Origin: Blautia sp. MSJ-9 | GTDB lineage: Bacteria > Bacillota > Clostridia > Lachnospirales > Lachnospiraceae | Assembly (NCBI RefSeq): GCF_018919065.1 | Contig: NZ_JAHLQG010000057.1 | Location: 18,801-82,800, forward strand | Direction of reading: 5' to 3' | Length of the DNA: 64,000 nt | Shown here: piece by piece, positions 43,291 to 52,381 of the stretch | How the letters are laid out: each line of letters begins with the position of its first letter | How positions within the stretch are numbered: the first letter of the stretch is position 1 | Notes under the pieces: generated by a model | Database searches by the model: none | Told to the model about the DNA's origin: nothing | What the model saw: the letters and a program-made list of their open reading frames with translations, nothing else | Program-made: the position numbers and the translations under genes

Positions 43291-44772
43291 TTAGCCCCAA
43301 GGATTTTCTGTTGGGTATCTTACGCCTGCCGGCTGGTTGTAACCGATCTTATTTACATCGATTCCAAGTAATTTAAGTACTTCATAGAAGAGTTTTCCAT
43401 AATGTCCGAACATAACAGCTCCGTGATGCGGATAGTTGCCTTCGATCAGAACATGACGGTAGAATCTTCCCATTTCTTTGATTGCAAAGATACCGATACC
43501 ACCGAATGATCTTGTAGGTACATCCAGGATTTCACCCTCTGCAGCATAGGATACCAGTTCACCCTGAGAGTTGCACTGTAAACGATAGAATGTGATATCA
43601 GAAGCAGCGATATCGCCTTCAAGAGTTCCTCTTGTGAAGTCTGGTTCAGATCCTGCAGGCTCAAGAAGTCTGTGCTGGATCAGCTGATATTTAACAGCTC
43701 TGGACTCGCACATCTTGCACTCCGGAGTATTTCCACAATGGAATCCCATGAATGTGTCTGTAAGTTTATAGTCATATTTTCCTTTGATATCTTCATCATA
43801 GATATACTGTGGAACAGAGTTATTAATATCAAGTAATGTAACTGCATCATTGGAAATGCAAAGTCCGATATATTCGCTGAGTGCTCCGTAGATATCAACC
43901 TCACAAGCTACCGGAATTCCTCTTGATCCAAGACGGCTGTTTACATAGCAAGGTTCAAATCCAAACTGTGACGGGAATGCAGGCCAGCATTTATCAGCAA
44001 ATGCAACATATTTTCTTGCTCCCTTATGAGCTTCTGCCCAGTCAAGAAGAGTAAGCTCGAACTGTGCCATTTTAACATTAAGGTCAGCATAATATTTTCC
44101 TTCGCCCATCTCTTTTGCCATATCTGCACATACTTCCGGGATACGAGGATCGTTTTCATGCTCTTTAAACGCAACAAGAAGGTCAAGCTCTGAGTTCTCT
44201 TCAATTTCAACACCCAGTTCATAAAGTCCCTTAATCGGTGCATTACATGCAAAGAAGTCCTGAGGACGTGGTCCAAAAGTAATGATCTTCAGGTTACGAA
44301 CACCGATAACTGCACGTGCGATCGGTACGAAGTCAGCAATCATTTTGGAAATATCTGTAGCTGTTCCAACCGGATATTCCGGGATATATGCTTCAAGATG
44401 ACGCATTTTCAGGTTGTATGAGCAGTTAAGCATACCACAGTAAGCATCACCTCTGCCATTGATCATGTCGCCGTCGCCTTCTGCTGCAGCTACATACATG
44501 CACGGTCCGTCAAATCTTTCTGCAATAAGTGTTTCCGGAGTTTCCGGTCCGAAGTTTCCAAGGAAAACAACCAGTGCATTACACTCTGCTTTGTTTACAT
44601 CCTCAAGAGCCTTTTCCATATCTTTTTCATTCTCAACAGTTACCGGACATTCATAAAGTTCACCCTGGTAAGCTGCTTTGATCGCTGCACGTCTCTTTTC
44701 AGAAAGCTGAATCGGGAAACAGTCACGGCTTACTGCGATTAATCCAAGTTTTACTACTGGTATATTGTTCAT
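43291..44772 (-). CDS. L-fucose/L-arabinose isomerase-family protein
   Basis: 493 aa with the fold of FucI/AraA isomerases. N-terminal VKLGLIAVSRDCFPIQLSEK, the NALVVFLGNFGPETPETLIA segment and RNLKIITFGPRPQDFFACNA fit the AraA/FucI N-terminal superfamily. VACEVDIYGALSEYIGL (near 290) holds the metal-binding Glu and Asp, and TFMGFHCGNTPECKM the catalytic-site His. FYRHVLIEGNYPHHGAVMFG is the C-terminal His motif. It lies with xylB, a DUF4867 cupin and an AraC regulator. D-arabinose or L-fucose is the likely substrate class; the exact sugar is unknown. Confidence 0.85.
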   Translation of the reverse strand: MNNIPVVKLGLIAVSRDCFPIQLSEKRRAAIKAAYQGELYECPVTVENEKDMEKALEDVNKAECNALVVFLGNFGPETPETLIAERFDGPCMYVAAAEGDGDMINGRGDAYCGMLNCSYNLKMRHLEAYIPEYPVGTATDISKMIADFVPIARAVIGVRNLKIITFGPRPQDFFACNAPIKGLYELGVEIEENSELDLLVAFKEHENDPRIPEVCADMAKEMGEGKYYADLNVKMAQFELTLLDWAEAHKGARKYVAFADKCWPAFPSQFGFEPCYVNSRLGSRGIPVACEVDIYGALSEYIGLCISNDAVTLLDINNSVPQYIYDEDIKGKYDYKLTDTFMGFHCGNTPECKMCESRAVKYQLIQHRLLEPAGSEPDFTRGTLEGDIAASDITFYRLQCNSQGELVSYAAEGEILDVPTRSFGGIGIFAIKEMGRFYRHVLIEGNYPHHGAVMFGHYGKLFYEVLKLLGIDVNKIGYNQPAGVRYPTENPWG

Positions 44773-44983
44773 AGTATCATTCCTCCATATTTTATATTCT
44801 TTTCTATTTTTATTATTTTGTCATTTCACTTTCATTTACAGCGGTCTTAAAATATCCCTCATATGCAGATATCACATTCTCAAATATTCAGGATTTACTG
44901 CATCAGACAGATAAACGCACCCACATTCGCTATCTGCTTATCTTCAAATAACTGCTCTGCAGTTTATCAGAAAGAGCCCGCGA

Positions 44984-45601
44984 TCAGTCAATCGTAATAT
45001 TCTCTCCGCGAAGTCCGTTTACTGCACCTTCGATCGCTGCATCCTCATGTGCAATGAGCCATTTATTCTTTGCTGTCAGCAGGCTGTCCTCGCCAGTTTT
45101 TGCTGTTTCAAATGTAAGCTCTGTGTTTGTTCCTGCCGGAAGTACGACTACACACTGGAATCCGCCATCCTGTACATTGCATGGTGCATAATGAAGTGTT
45201 GTTGCATACACTTCAATACCTGTTCCTGCCGGTACAAAGAATGCTTCGATCTTAGAAGTGTCATATGTAAGTTCATCAGTGATATCCTGCTGACTTCCGA
45301 TGAGCAGCACCAGATCTGTTACTGCTACATTGATTTCGGAACTGCGATGATATTCTACAGCATTTAATTTCTTATTATGTCCGTTGCAGTATCCAATCTC
45401 AATCGGAATCCCGCCGAATCCCTTGTTCTGCAATGCTTTCGCTACATCCAGAGCCTCCAGTTCTTCTACAGAAGGAACATAAACCACATCATCCGGAACC
45501 GGTGTATGTTTCATCTCTTTAAGAAGAGCACTAAAGTCATATCCTTCCAGCACTTTTCCATATTTGTGGAAGGAAGCATCTGCTACATTCTGAATTTTCA
45601 C
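44984..45601 (-). CDS. DUF4867 family cupin-like protein
   Basis: 205 aa of the DUF4867 family, related to ureidoglycolate-hydrolase-type cupins. VKIQNVADASFHKYGKVLEG at the start, VEYHRSSEINVAVTDLVLLI, and EAFFVPAGTGIEVYATTLHY with APCNVQDGGFQCVVVLPAGT are the beta-barrel strands. The start is GTG 45601, seven bases after AAAAGGAGG. Family members sit beside fucose-type isomerases in gut Firmicutes, so a role in sugar epimerisation or mutarotation is plausible but not shown. Confidence 0.8.
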   Translation of the reverse strand: MKIQNVADASFHKYGKVLEGYDFSALLKEMKHTPVPDDVVYVPSVEELEALDVAKALQNKGFGGIPIEIGYCNGHNKKLNAVEYHRSSEINVAVTDLVLLIGSQQDITDELTYDTSKIEAFFVPAGTGIEVYATTLHYAPCNVQDGGFQCVVVLPAGTNTELTFETAKTGEDSLLTAKNKWLIAHEDAAIEGAVNGLRGENITID

Positions 45602-45698
45602 CTGAAAAACCTCCTTTTCCCCTTTCGGGGGTGTCACGTTATCTTTACTGTGCTTCGAGTATAGCAGACAGGCGAAGTCTTTTCGCCATTTTTCTTGA

Positions 45699-46547
45699 CT
45701 ATTCTATGGCGTTTTTTTGACCTTTTTGACCTATCTGTTTTCTCATCTCACTCGGCAGGACTCCATATCTTTTTTGAAATTCCCCCGAAAAACCGCGACT
45801 GCTGCAAAATCCGTTATCCAGTGCAATCTGACTAATCGTACGGTCCGTATTCAACAGATCTCTGTACGCATATGCCATACGAATATCCTGCAAATATGTT
45901 TTATAGTTAACTTTTGCATATTTTTGGAACATTCGCGACAAATATGCGTCAGAATAACCAAATGTAGATGCCAGGTCCGAAAGTTTCAGATCTTCATTAT
46001 AATGTTCTCTCATATAAGTGGTAATTTTTGACAAAGCATCCAGTCTCCTGCTATGCCTTATCTCCTTTTCCTGAACCTCCGTCAACCGGTAATTTTTGAC
46101 CAGCATATACATAATCTCATAAAACAGAGACATCGTCCGAAACTCATATCCCACATCCCTTGCCGTATAAACCTTATACAACTTCTTGATCAGAGAAGCC
46201 AGCTTCACATCCGCCGTCTCGTCCTGACTCCTGAACCGGATAAACCTCTGCGCCGTAAAATAATTCTCAAACTGCTTTAAAGGTATCTGAAGCACTACCG
46301 TCTTATTCTTCTCCACTGCACGTATGGAATGAATCTCATTGGAGTTAATAATAAGCTGCTCACCCGCCTTCAGCGGATACTCCTCCTTATTCATAAAAAA
46401 CTCCAGATGCCCCTCCAGAACCGCAAAAATCTCAATCGAAGTATGCCAGTGCTTCTCCCGCACATAATTTCCATTTCCACCCTCAAATAAAAAAACTTTA
46501 AACGGCAGTCCCTCATTGGGAATGATCAGTTCATGCTGAAACTCCAT
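45699..46547 (-). CDS. AraC-family transcriptional regulator
   Basis: A 282-aa protein. The N-terminal cupin sensor domain (KHWHTSIEIFAVLEGHLEFF near 33-52, GEQLIINSNEIHSI) binds an effector. The C-terminal double HTH is about residues 175-275: TYMREHYNEDLKLSDLASTF, YSDAYLSRMFQKYAKVNYKT, DRTISQIALDNGFCSSRGFS and FQKRYGVLPSEMRKQ. It lies upstream of, and in the same direction as, the DUF4867-isomerase-xylB genes, so it probably activates them with a sugar as inducer. Confidence 0.92.
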   Translation of the reverse strand: MEFQHELIIPNEGLPFKVFLFEGGNGNYVREKHWHTSIEIFAVLEGHLEFFMNKEEYPLKAGEQLIINSNEIHSIRAVEKNKTVVLQIPLKQFENYFTAQRFIRFRSQDETADVKLASLIKKLYKVYTARDVGYEFRTMSLFYEIMYMLVKNYRLTEVQEKEIRHSRRLDALSKITTYMREHYNEDLKLSDLASTFGYSDAYLSRMFQKYAKVNYKTYLQDIRMAYAYRDLLNTDRTISQIALDNGFCSSRGFSGEFQKRYGVLPSEMRKQIGQKGQKNAIE

Positions 46548-46628
46548 ATCACTTCACCTCTCTCCATTACAAATCAACTTTTTCCCCACAATTTTTTTCT
46601 ATCAGCCAATATCCAGCGCAGAAAAATA

Positions 46629-46663
46629 ACCGCAGCATCCGGCCTCTCAACCCACACTGCGGT
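46629..46663 (-). terminator. Terminator of the yqeY-like gene
   Basis: ACCGCAG / CTGCGGT stem with a 21-nt loop. On the minus strand it is followed by TATTTTTCTG. It lies 20 bp past the gene. Confidence 0.8.
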
Positions 46664-46682
46664 CATCATCTTATCAAAATTC

Positions 46683-47120
46683 TTATTTACAGATCTCTGC
46701 AACCACCTGATTGATCACCTTACCATCTGCTTTTCCTTTCAGATCTGCCATAACAGCTTTCATGATCTGTCCTTTGTTCTTTGTTGCAAGAACTTCTGCA
46801 AATTTCTCTTCCAGATATGCCTTAATCTCTGCAGCATCCATCTGCTTCGGAGCATATTTTGCGATTACATCATATCTTGCCTGATATTCTGCTTTCAGAT
46901 CCTCACGGCTCTCCGGGCAGGTATCCAGCTGTTCTTTTACAGTTTTCAGCTCTTTCAGGATTACTCTGTCTACCAGATCACTCTTGATCTCATCACGGCA
47001 ACCCTCATCGATAGCTACTTTCTTAACTGCGGAAATCAGAGAAGATACTGCTTCCTTTGTTACTTTATCTTTGGCTTTCATAGCTGCGACCATGTCTTTT
47101 CTTAATACTTCAAGTTCCAT
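46683..47120 (-). CDS. GatB/YqeY domain-containing protein
   Basis: 145 aa, the stand-alone YqeY form. LRKDMVAAMKAKDKVTKEAV at the start, SLISAVKKVAIDEG, the YAPKQMDAAEIKAYLEEKFA segment and the C-terminal KNKGQIMKAVMADLKGKADG, ending VVAEI, match the tail domain shared with GatB, which binds tRNA. The function of the free protein is unknown; it may relate to tRNA-dependent amidation. A GAGGAGG site precedes ATG 47120. It is a single gene with its own terminator. Confidence 0.9.
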   Translation of the reverse strand: MELEVLRKDMVAAMKAKDKVTKEAVSSLISAVKKVAIDEGCRDEIKSDLVDRVILKELKTVKEQLDTCPESREDLKAEYQARYDVIAKYAPKQMDAAEIKAYLEEKFAEVLATKNKGQIMKAVMADLKGKADGKVINQVVAEICK

Positions 47121-47258
47121 TTTATGTTCCTCCTCGTTTCTGATCTGATTCCTGTATCAATTACACACATAACTTCAAATTCGCTTGTGCTTCCGATACA
47201 CTTCATTTAAATCATTATCTAGTAATCAGCATACCACGATTTATCTGAAAATCCAATG

Positions 47259-49217
47259 CTAATTCGCATGAAAATTAAATTTATATGGAAGTTTTCCCTC
47301 TTTTTTATATACACTTTGGTACAGTTCCTGCCAGATTTCTCCTAGGGAATCTTCACCTTCACGGATATCATCCGGTATCAAACCGCCCTTGCTTTCCAGC
47401 AGATCAAGCGCTTTTTTATCTTGTTTCAAGCCATGAAGTGCCTGCACATACCCAAGTTTCAGTCTGCTGTCTTCCTGTTCTTCTTTGTCCAGTTTCCGAT
47501 AGAAACGGCTCAGTTCTTCGTACTTCTCTGCAAGCAGAAGAATACGGAATCCTTCTTTCAGATAGGAAAGTTCTTTGCGTTTAAATGCCATTCCCTGAAG
47601 AATATATACCCCTGCCTGGTCTTTGTCATTCTGCATCAGTTTCACACAACTCAGACCATGGAACGCCCATGCACTCTCCTTTAATTTCAAAGAAGCATCA
47701 AAAGCTTTCTCTGCTTTTTCGTAGTCTTCTTTGCGATAGTATCCCAAGCCAAGCTGATAATAAGCGTACCAGTTCTGTGCATTTTCTTCCATGTGAGCTT
47801 CCAGGAAATCTACATTTGTCTCATCGATCAGAAACTCTTCCGGCATTTCCAACGGCTGTGGACAATGTAAAATTCCTGTTTCAAAAAAGCGTTTCCAATT
47901 TTTCAGAGATTCCGCTTGTTTTGAAAGTTCTCCCTGTGTTTCATCCTTATTTTCTTCAAAGAATTTCAGATGCTTTGTGCCTTCTCCATGCGCTGCAAGA
48001 GCACCATACACACTTCCTATGTATACAAGCTGTGCTTCTTTTCTTGACATTGCTTTAGAAGTTTCCAGTTTCTCTTTCAGCTTTTCATGTAAACCAGACT
48101 CAAGGATTCTGCCTGTTACCAGCGCTGTACGTTCTTTATATTCTTTCTCAAGTACTCCTTCGGAAATATTAACAGAGCCATACTGTTCCATCCATTCCCA
48201 GGCTGTATGAGGTGCCATCGGAATGCATCCATACTGTGTCTTTGCAAGTCCGGCCTGCACTTCCAGATAACGTCCTGCCTTGTCTGTGAGATACTCCTGC
48301 CAGTGATTGGAAGCCTCCTGATTTCCCCAGGAAAAGAGTTTACGACTGCGCAGACGATCTGTGGAAATCTGAAGCAAACCATAGCCGGTTTCATCTACAT
48401 TTGCAATAAATTTCGGGCATCCATCCGGGATGTCAAAGAAATAATCTACGGACTTCTTTATAGAAGTATAATCGGAAATATCTGTGCCATTCACCATCGG
48501 GACATCCACTTTTGTCACCTGATTTCCACTGGACGTGAATGCCTGTACTGCCGGTACAATGACCCTTCCTTTCTTATATTCCGGAACTGCCATGTTGCTC
48601 CACCAATACATTGGAACAACCTCTTTTCCTTCATTCACAATACGCATTCTGCAGTTCAAAAAGCTGCTGTCTTTTTCCAGCCAGAAATCCATCTGATAAG
48701 TTACTTTTCGGATCCGTTCATACTCATACATACGCAGGACCGGCTCTCCGTTCTCATTCGTTGTCTGGGCAGTATAAAGCGGTTCTGTTGTAAATGGAGT
48801 ATGTCCGATAATACCAATATTCCACTCTACACCACCACTGAACCACGCATTGCGCACTGCCAGATTGCTAAACCGAAGAACATCATTGGTGTAAAGCAGA
48901 TTTCTACCTGTATATTTATCCCAGAGTTCCCATAATCTGCCTCCAAATTCAGGAAGAAATACAGCTTTCAAATAGCGGTTCTCCAGAATTGCTGTCTTTA
49001 CTTCCTGCTCTTTGAGTTCTCTTGTATACGTGTTTCTCTGACGATATGGATAAGCATTCTTTACCCTTCCATACCCCTCATAAATCTCATCCGTTTCATC
49101 CAGATGAAATTCCAGACTGTTCTGCATGGTCAGCTCACCAAGGAGATCCGGCACACAGCTCTCCTTTCCCAAATCGGCTACCCTGATCTTCTTTGTCTCA
49201 AATCTTAACTCAGACAT
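47259..49217 (-). CDS. DUF5107 protein with C-terminal TPR repeats
   Basis: A 652-aa protein. The N-terminal 340 residues are the DUF5107 beta-sandwich (AVFLPEFGGRLWELWDKYTG near 85, NAWFSGGVEWNIGIIGHTPF, MYWWSNMAVPE), related in shape to galactose-mutarotase/glycosidase folds. The C-terminal half has TPR helices (NWYAYYQLGLGYYRKEDYEK, AEKAFDASLKL and more). It overlaps the MoxR gene by 8 bp and is thus coupled to it. The function is unknown. Sugar binding is suggested by fold, complex formation by the TPRs. Confidence 0.82.
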   Translation of the reverse strand: MSELRFETKKIRVADLGKESCVPDLLGELTMQNSLEFHLDETDEIYEGYGRVKNAYPYRQRNTYTRELKEQEVKTAILENRYLKAVFLPEFGGRLWELWDKYTGRNLLYTNDVLRFSNLAVRNAWFSGGVEWNIGIIGHTPFTTEPLYTAQTTNENGEPVLRMYEYERIRKVTYQMDFWLEKDSSFLNCRMRIVNEGKEVVPMYWWSNMAVPEYKKGRVIVPAVQAFTSSGNQVTKVDVPMVNGTDISDYTSIKKSVDYFFDIPDGCPKFIANVDETGYGLLQISTDRLRSRKLFSWGNQEASNHWQEYLTDKAGRYLEVQAGLAKTQYGCIPMAPHTAWEWMEQYGSVNISEGVLEKEYKERTALVTGRILESGLHEKLKEKLETSKAMSRKEAQLVYIGSVYGALAAHGEGTKHLKFFEENKDETQGELSKQAESLKNWKRFFETGILHCPQPLEMPEEFLIDETNVDFLEAHMEENAQNWYAYYQLGLGYYRKEDYEKAEKAFDASLKLKESAWAFHGLSCVKLMQNDKDQAGVYILQGMAFKRKELSYLKEGFRILLLAEKYEELSRFYRKLDKEEQEDSRLKLGYVQALHGLKQDKKALDLLESKGGLIPDDIREGEDSLGEIWQELYQSVYKKEGKLPYKFNFHAN

Positions 49218-50727
49218 CCGTAATCCCCCGTTTCATCGTGTTCTCCAGTTCCTCCATCTGTCCCAGTATCAGTTTCTGTCTATCGTCAAATAATAAGCCC
49301 TTATTGTGACGGTAATACTGATCAGAACCATTTTCCCGGATGAACCAGATACTGTAAAAGTTTGCATTCAGTTCCGTAATAAATGCCACCATTTCCTGGC
49401 TGTCTCCAAAAGCCGCTTCCATAAAATCAAAAACATTCTGCAAGGTCTGTGAAGCAGCTTCTGTCTGTTCTTCCAGACTGTCTGCTTCTGCGGAAAAAGC
49501 TGCTTTTACTTTCTCATAGATATCCTGCTCGCTCTGTGTCAGACCTTCCAGCTCCATCCAGATTTTTTCCAGAAAAGCATTGACCCTGAGAAGCGTTTTC
49601 TCCTCGTTTGCAGTCAGCAGTTCGGATTTTCTTGCTGTCTCCAGATCATCCGCCGCTTTCTGACAGATCGCTTTCAGAGAAATATCAGCAAGGTTGTCTC
49701 TATAATATACCATATATTTGTACAGTTTTGTTACATAGGAATCCATAAGATAACATTCCGTAAATAACTGGCTTAATTTTCCATTCAGAAGTCCTACCAG
49801 ACTTAAATGCTCGTCCAGAGATGCATTTCTGATCTTTTGTATAGTAAGCTGTGACCATTTTCCCTGAAGCAGATCTTCTACCGCATAGTCTGTCTTGTAT
49901 TTGTTATATAGTGCCAGATACGCTGCAAAATCTTTCGCGATCATTGGATGCTGTATATACTGATATACCACTTCTCTGTCTACTTCTTTATTCAATGTTT
50001 CGTACACCTGAATTAGTCTGGAAAGGTCTTCCCATCCTCTGGCAGTGGCAAAAATACGACCATCTACTGTATTCTCCATTCTGTAGAAATTCTTTCTGCG
50101 AAGCTCCAGATAAGAGATGACGGCAGGGTGGATTCCCTGTTCATAAGCATATTCTTTCCATACTTCAAAGTCCGGCTGGACATCGATTCGCTTAATTCTG
50201 TCCAGGGTTACTACATCAAATTCACGGACAGATTTATTGTATTCCGGAGGGTTTCCTGCAGTTACGATCACCCATCCTTCCGGGACTTTCTGGTTACCGA
50301 AGGTCTTTCCCTGAAGAAACTGCAGCATCATCGGCGCCAGAGTTTCTGATACGCAGTTGATCTCATCGATAAAGAGAATTCCTTCTTTTAAGCCTGTCTT
50401 CTCCATCTTCTCGTAGACGGATGCAATGATCTCACTCATGGTATATTCTGTGACAGAAAAAGTCTCACTTCCAAAGGTTTTCTCTTTGATAAACGGAAGT
50501 CCTACTGCACTTTGGCGGGTGTGGTGGGTAATAGTGTAAGACACCAGACCTACCTTGCATTCTTTGGCAATTTGCTCCATAATCTGCGTTTTTCCAATAC
50601 CCGGTGCCCCCATCAGAAGGATCGGCCTCTGACGGATTGCCGGAATCAGATAGTTTCCAAATTCATCCTTTGCAAGGTATGCTTCTATTGAATCTTTAAT
50701 CTCCTGTTTTGCTCGTTTTATATCCAT
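49210..50727 (-). CDS. MoxR-type AAA+ ATPase
   Basis: A 505-aa protein. Walker A is LLMGAPGIGKTQIMEQIAKE (near residue 38). Walker B is ILFIDEINCVSETLAPMMLQ (near 117) with sensor 1 VIVTAGNPPEYNKSV. These are MoxR-class chaperone ATPases that work with VWA-domain proteins. The C-terminal 200 residues, with coiled coil around 400-450, are specific to this subgroup. It lies just downstream of the VWA gene and overlaps the DUF5107 gene. It probably remodels or activates a client complex; the client is unknown. Confidence 0.88.
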   Translation of the reverse strand: MDIKRAKQEIKDSIEAYLAKDEFGNYLIPAIRQRPILLMGAPGIGKTQIMEQIAKECKVGLVSYTITHHTRQSAVGLPFIKEKTFGSETFSVTEYTMSEIIASVYEKMEKTGLKEGILFIDEINCVSETLAPMMLQFLQGKTFGNQKVPEGWVIVTAGNPPEYNKSVREFDVVTLDRIKRIDVQPDFEVWKEYAYEQGIHPAVISYLELRRKNFYRMENTVDGRIFATARGWEDLSRLIQVYETLNKEVDREVVYQYIQHPMIAKDFAAYLALYNKYKTDYAVEDLLQGKWSQLTIQKIRNASLDEHLSLVGLLNGKLSQLFTECYLMDSYVTKLYKYMVYYRDNLADISLKAICQKAADDLETARKSELLTANEEKTLLRVNAFLEKIWMELEGLTQSEQDIYEKVKAAFSAEADSLEEQTEAASQTLQNVFDFMEAAFGDSQEMVAFITELNANFYSIWFIRENGSDQYYRHNKGLLFDDRQKLILGQMEELENTMKRGITDV

Positions 50728-50876
50728 AATGTAAATCCTTTCCTGTTACTGAAAGTTCTCTATTTTAATCTGTTATTTTAACATATCTGCCTATTCATAA
50801 TCTGACCAATACTTCTTAATTTATCACTTCATAACTTATCATTTTTATCTGCAGGTTTCAAATCAGACAATTACTT

Positions 50877-52292
50877 TCATTGCCTATCTGATCCATTTAG
50901 ATCATACTCATCCAATATCAGTTTCATCGCCCATACCGGCACATCCACATCCCGGTAATTGTCCTGCATAAACACAAATGCTGTCTTATATGATGGCATT
51001 TTATGCGGATAAATTCCGAATCCGTCTGTGAAATAGATCAGGCCTTTCAGGTTACGAAATTCATGCTGTTCCAGCAGTTTATCCACCCATTCAAATGCAG
51101 GTCTGAAGTCTGTCCCGCCGTCACCGTATAATTCCAGATGTTCCATATAATCCTTCATTTCTTCCTGAGAAGTAATCTTCTTATCTATGTGAACTTTCTC
51201 ATCGCACTGAATGATATGTACATTTATTTTTGTAAAAAAGCTCTCATTCTCGCTGAGTACGCCGTAGGTTTCCTCCAGAAATCTCCGCACCAGTTCTCCG
51301 GAGCAGGACATGGAAGTGTCGATGACAATGACGAATTCTTCTACTTTTTTAACTTCTTTGGACTCCAGTGGTTCGATCAGCGGCATATTACCATAAAGAC
51401 GAAGTCCGTAAGTATAGAAATTGTAATCAAAGCTGTCATCATCTACCGCCAGTTCTTCATGGAAAACTGCAAATTTCCGCAGAAATTCTCTATAATCATA
51501 TTTACTTCTGTTCTCTGTTTTAATCTGTTCCAGAAAATCTCCGTCACGTTCTCCTGCCTCCTGAGAAAATGTTTCCAGATCTGTCTCAATTCCATCATTG
51601 ATCTCACCCCATTTACGACTGAGCATAGGATTCGGCTTCTGATCCGGCTTTTTGCTTTCCCAGTATTTGTGGTCATCTGTGCGGAATTCCTGCTCCAGAT
51701 TTGTGAGATCTTTTTCACTTAAATTCCATCCTGACAGGATCTTGTATATTCGCTGAGCATTAAGAGTTTTACCCTCTTTTTCAAGCAGACGATAGGTTTC
51801 TCTGCGCAGGAGACTGCGGGAAAAACGGATACTGCGGTAGTTCATTCCATCTATGATATGTTCCACTGCGATATCGCAACTTAAATCACACATACGTTCC
51901 TCACTTGTTTTTCCAGTACTATCATTTCCTCTATCTTCCGCATTTTTCCACTGATCAGCTCCGGCAATAATAATATTATTACCAACACCACGCCATGCGA
52001 AATGTCTGAAAATACAGTGAAATACCATATGAAGATACCCTCTGTTTACCAGAATTCTGTTCACTTTATATAACCCGCCAAGCATCTGCGGCTGGAAATA
52101 TATCACTCTTCCATCCGTTCCAAATCTATGAATTGAACCATCCATCTGATAAGAAAAACTGCTCAATGCCACATCCAGGAAGCGCATTCCCAAATATAGT
52201 TCATCCCGTGCCGCCCGTAGAATACTGCTGCCGATTGCCTGCAGACGCTCTGCTGTTTCTACTATTTCCTGTGTTTTATCTTCTGGCTGCAT
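50877..52292 (-). CDS. VWA-like protein with N-terminal metallopeptidase-like domain (DUF2201)
   Basis: A 471-aa protein. The N-terminal half carries RGYLHMVFHCIFRHFAWRG (near 118), an HxxxH-type metal site, and CDLSCDIAVEHIIDGMNYRS, as in DUF2201_N putative metallopeptidases. The C-terminal VWA-like domain has the MIDAS motif VIDTSMSCSG (near 323) with GGTDFRPAFEWVD and IYFTDG. Such proteins pair with MoxR ATPases, here encoded 149 bp downstream. Whether the metal site is active is not known. Confidence 0.87.
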   Translation of the reverse strand: MQPEDKTQEIVETAERLQAIGSSILRAARDELYLGMRFLDVALSSFSYQMDGSIHRFGTDGRVIYFQPQMLGGLYKVNRILVNRGYLHMVFHCIFRHFAWRGVGNNIIIAGADQWKNAEDRGNDSTGKTSEERMCDLSCDIAVEHIIDGMNYRSIRFSRSLLRRETYRLLEKEGKTLNAQRIYKILSGWNLSEKDLTNLEQEFRTDDHKYWESKKPDQKPNPMLSRKWGEINDGIETDLETFSQEAGERDGDFLEQIKTENRSKYDYREFLRKFAVFHEELAVDDDSFDYNFYTYGLRLYGNMPLIEPLESKEVKKVEEFVIVIDTSMSCSGELVRRFLEETYGVLSENESFFTKINVHIIQCDEKVHIDKKITSQEEMKDYMEHLELYGDGGTDFRPAFEWVDKLLEQHEFRNLKGLIYFTDGFGIYPHKMPSYKTAFVFMQDNYRDVDVPVWAMKLILDEYDLNGSDRQ

Positions 52293-52381
52293 AATTATTT
52301 TCCTCTACAATCTTATCCATCTATTATTCATTATCAGGCAATCCCACTTTACTGCCTGCTTCAGTGAAATGTTCCAGATAA

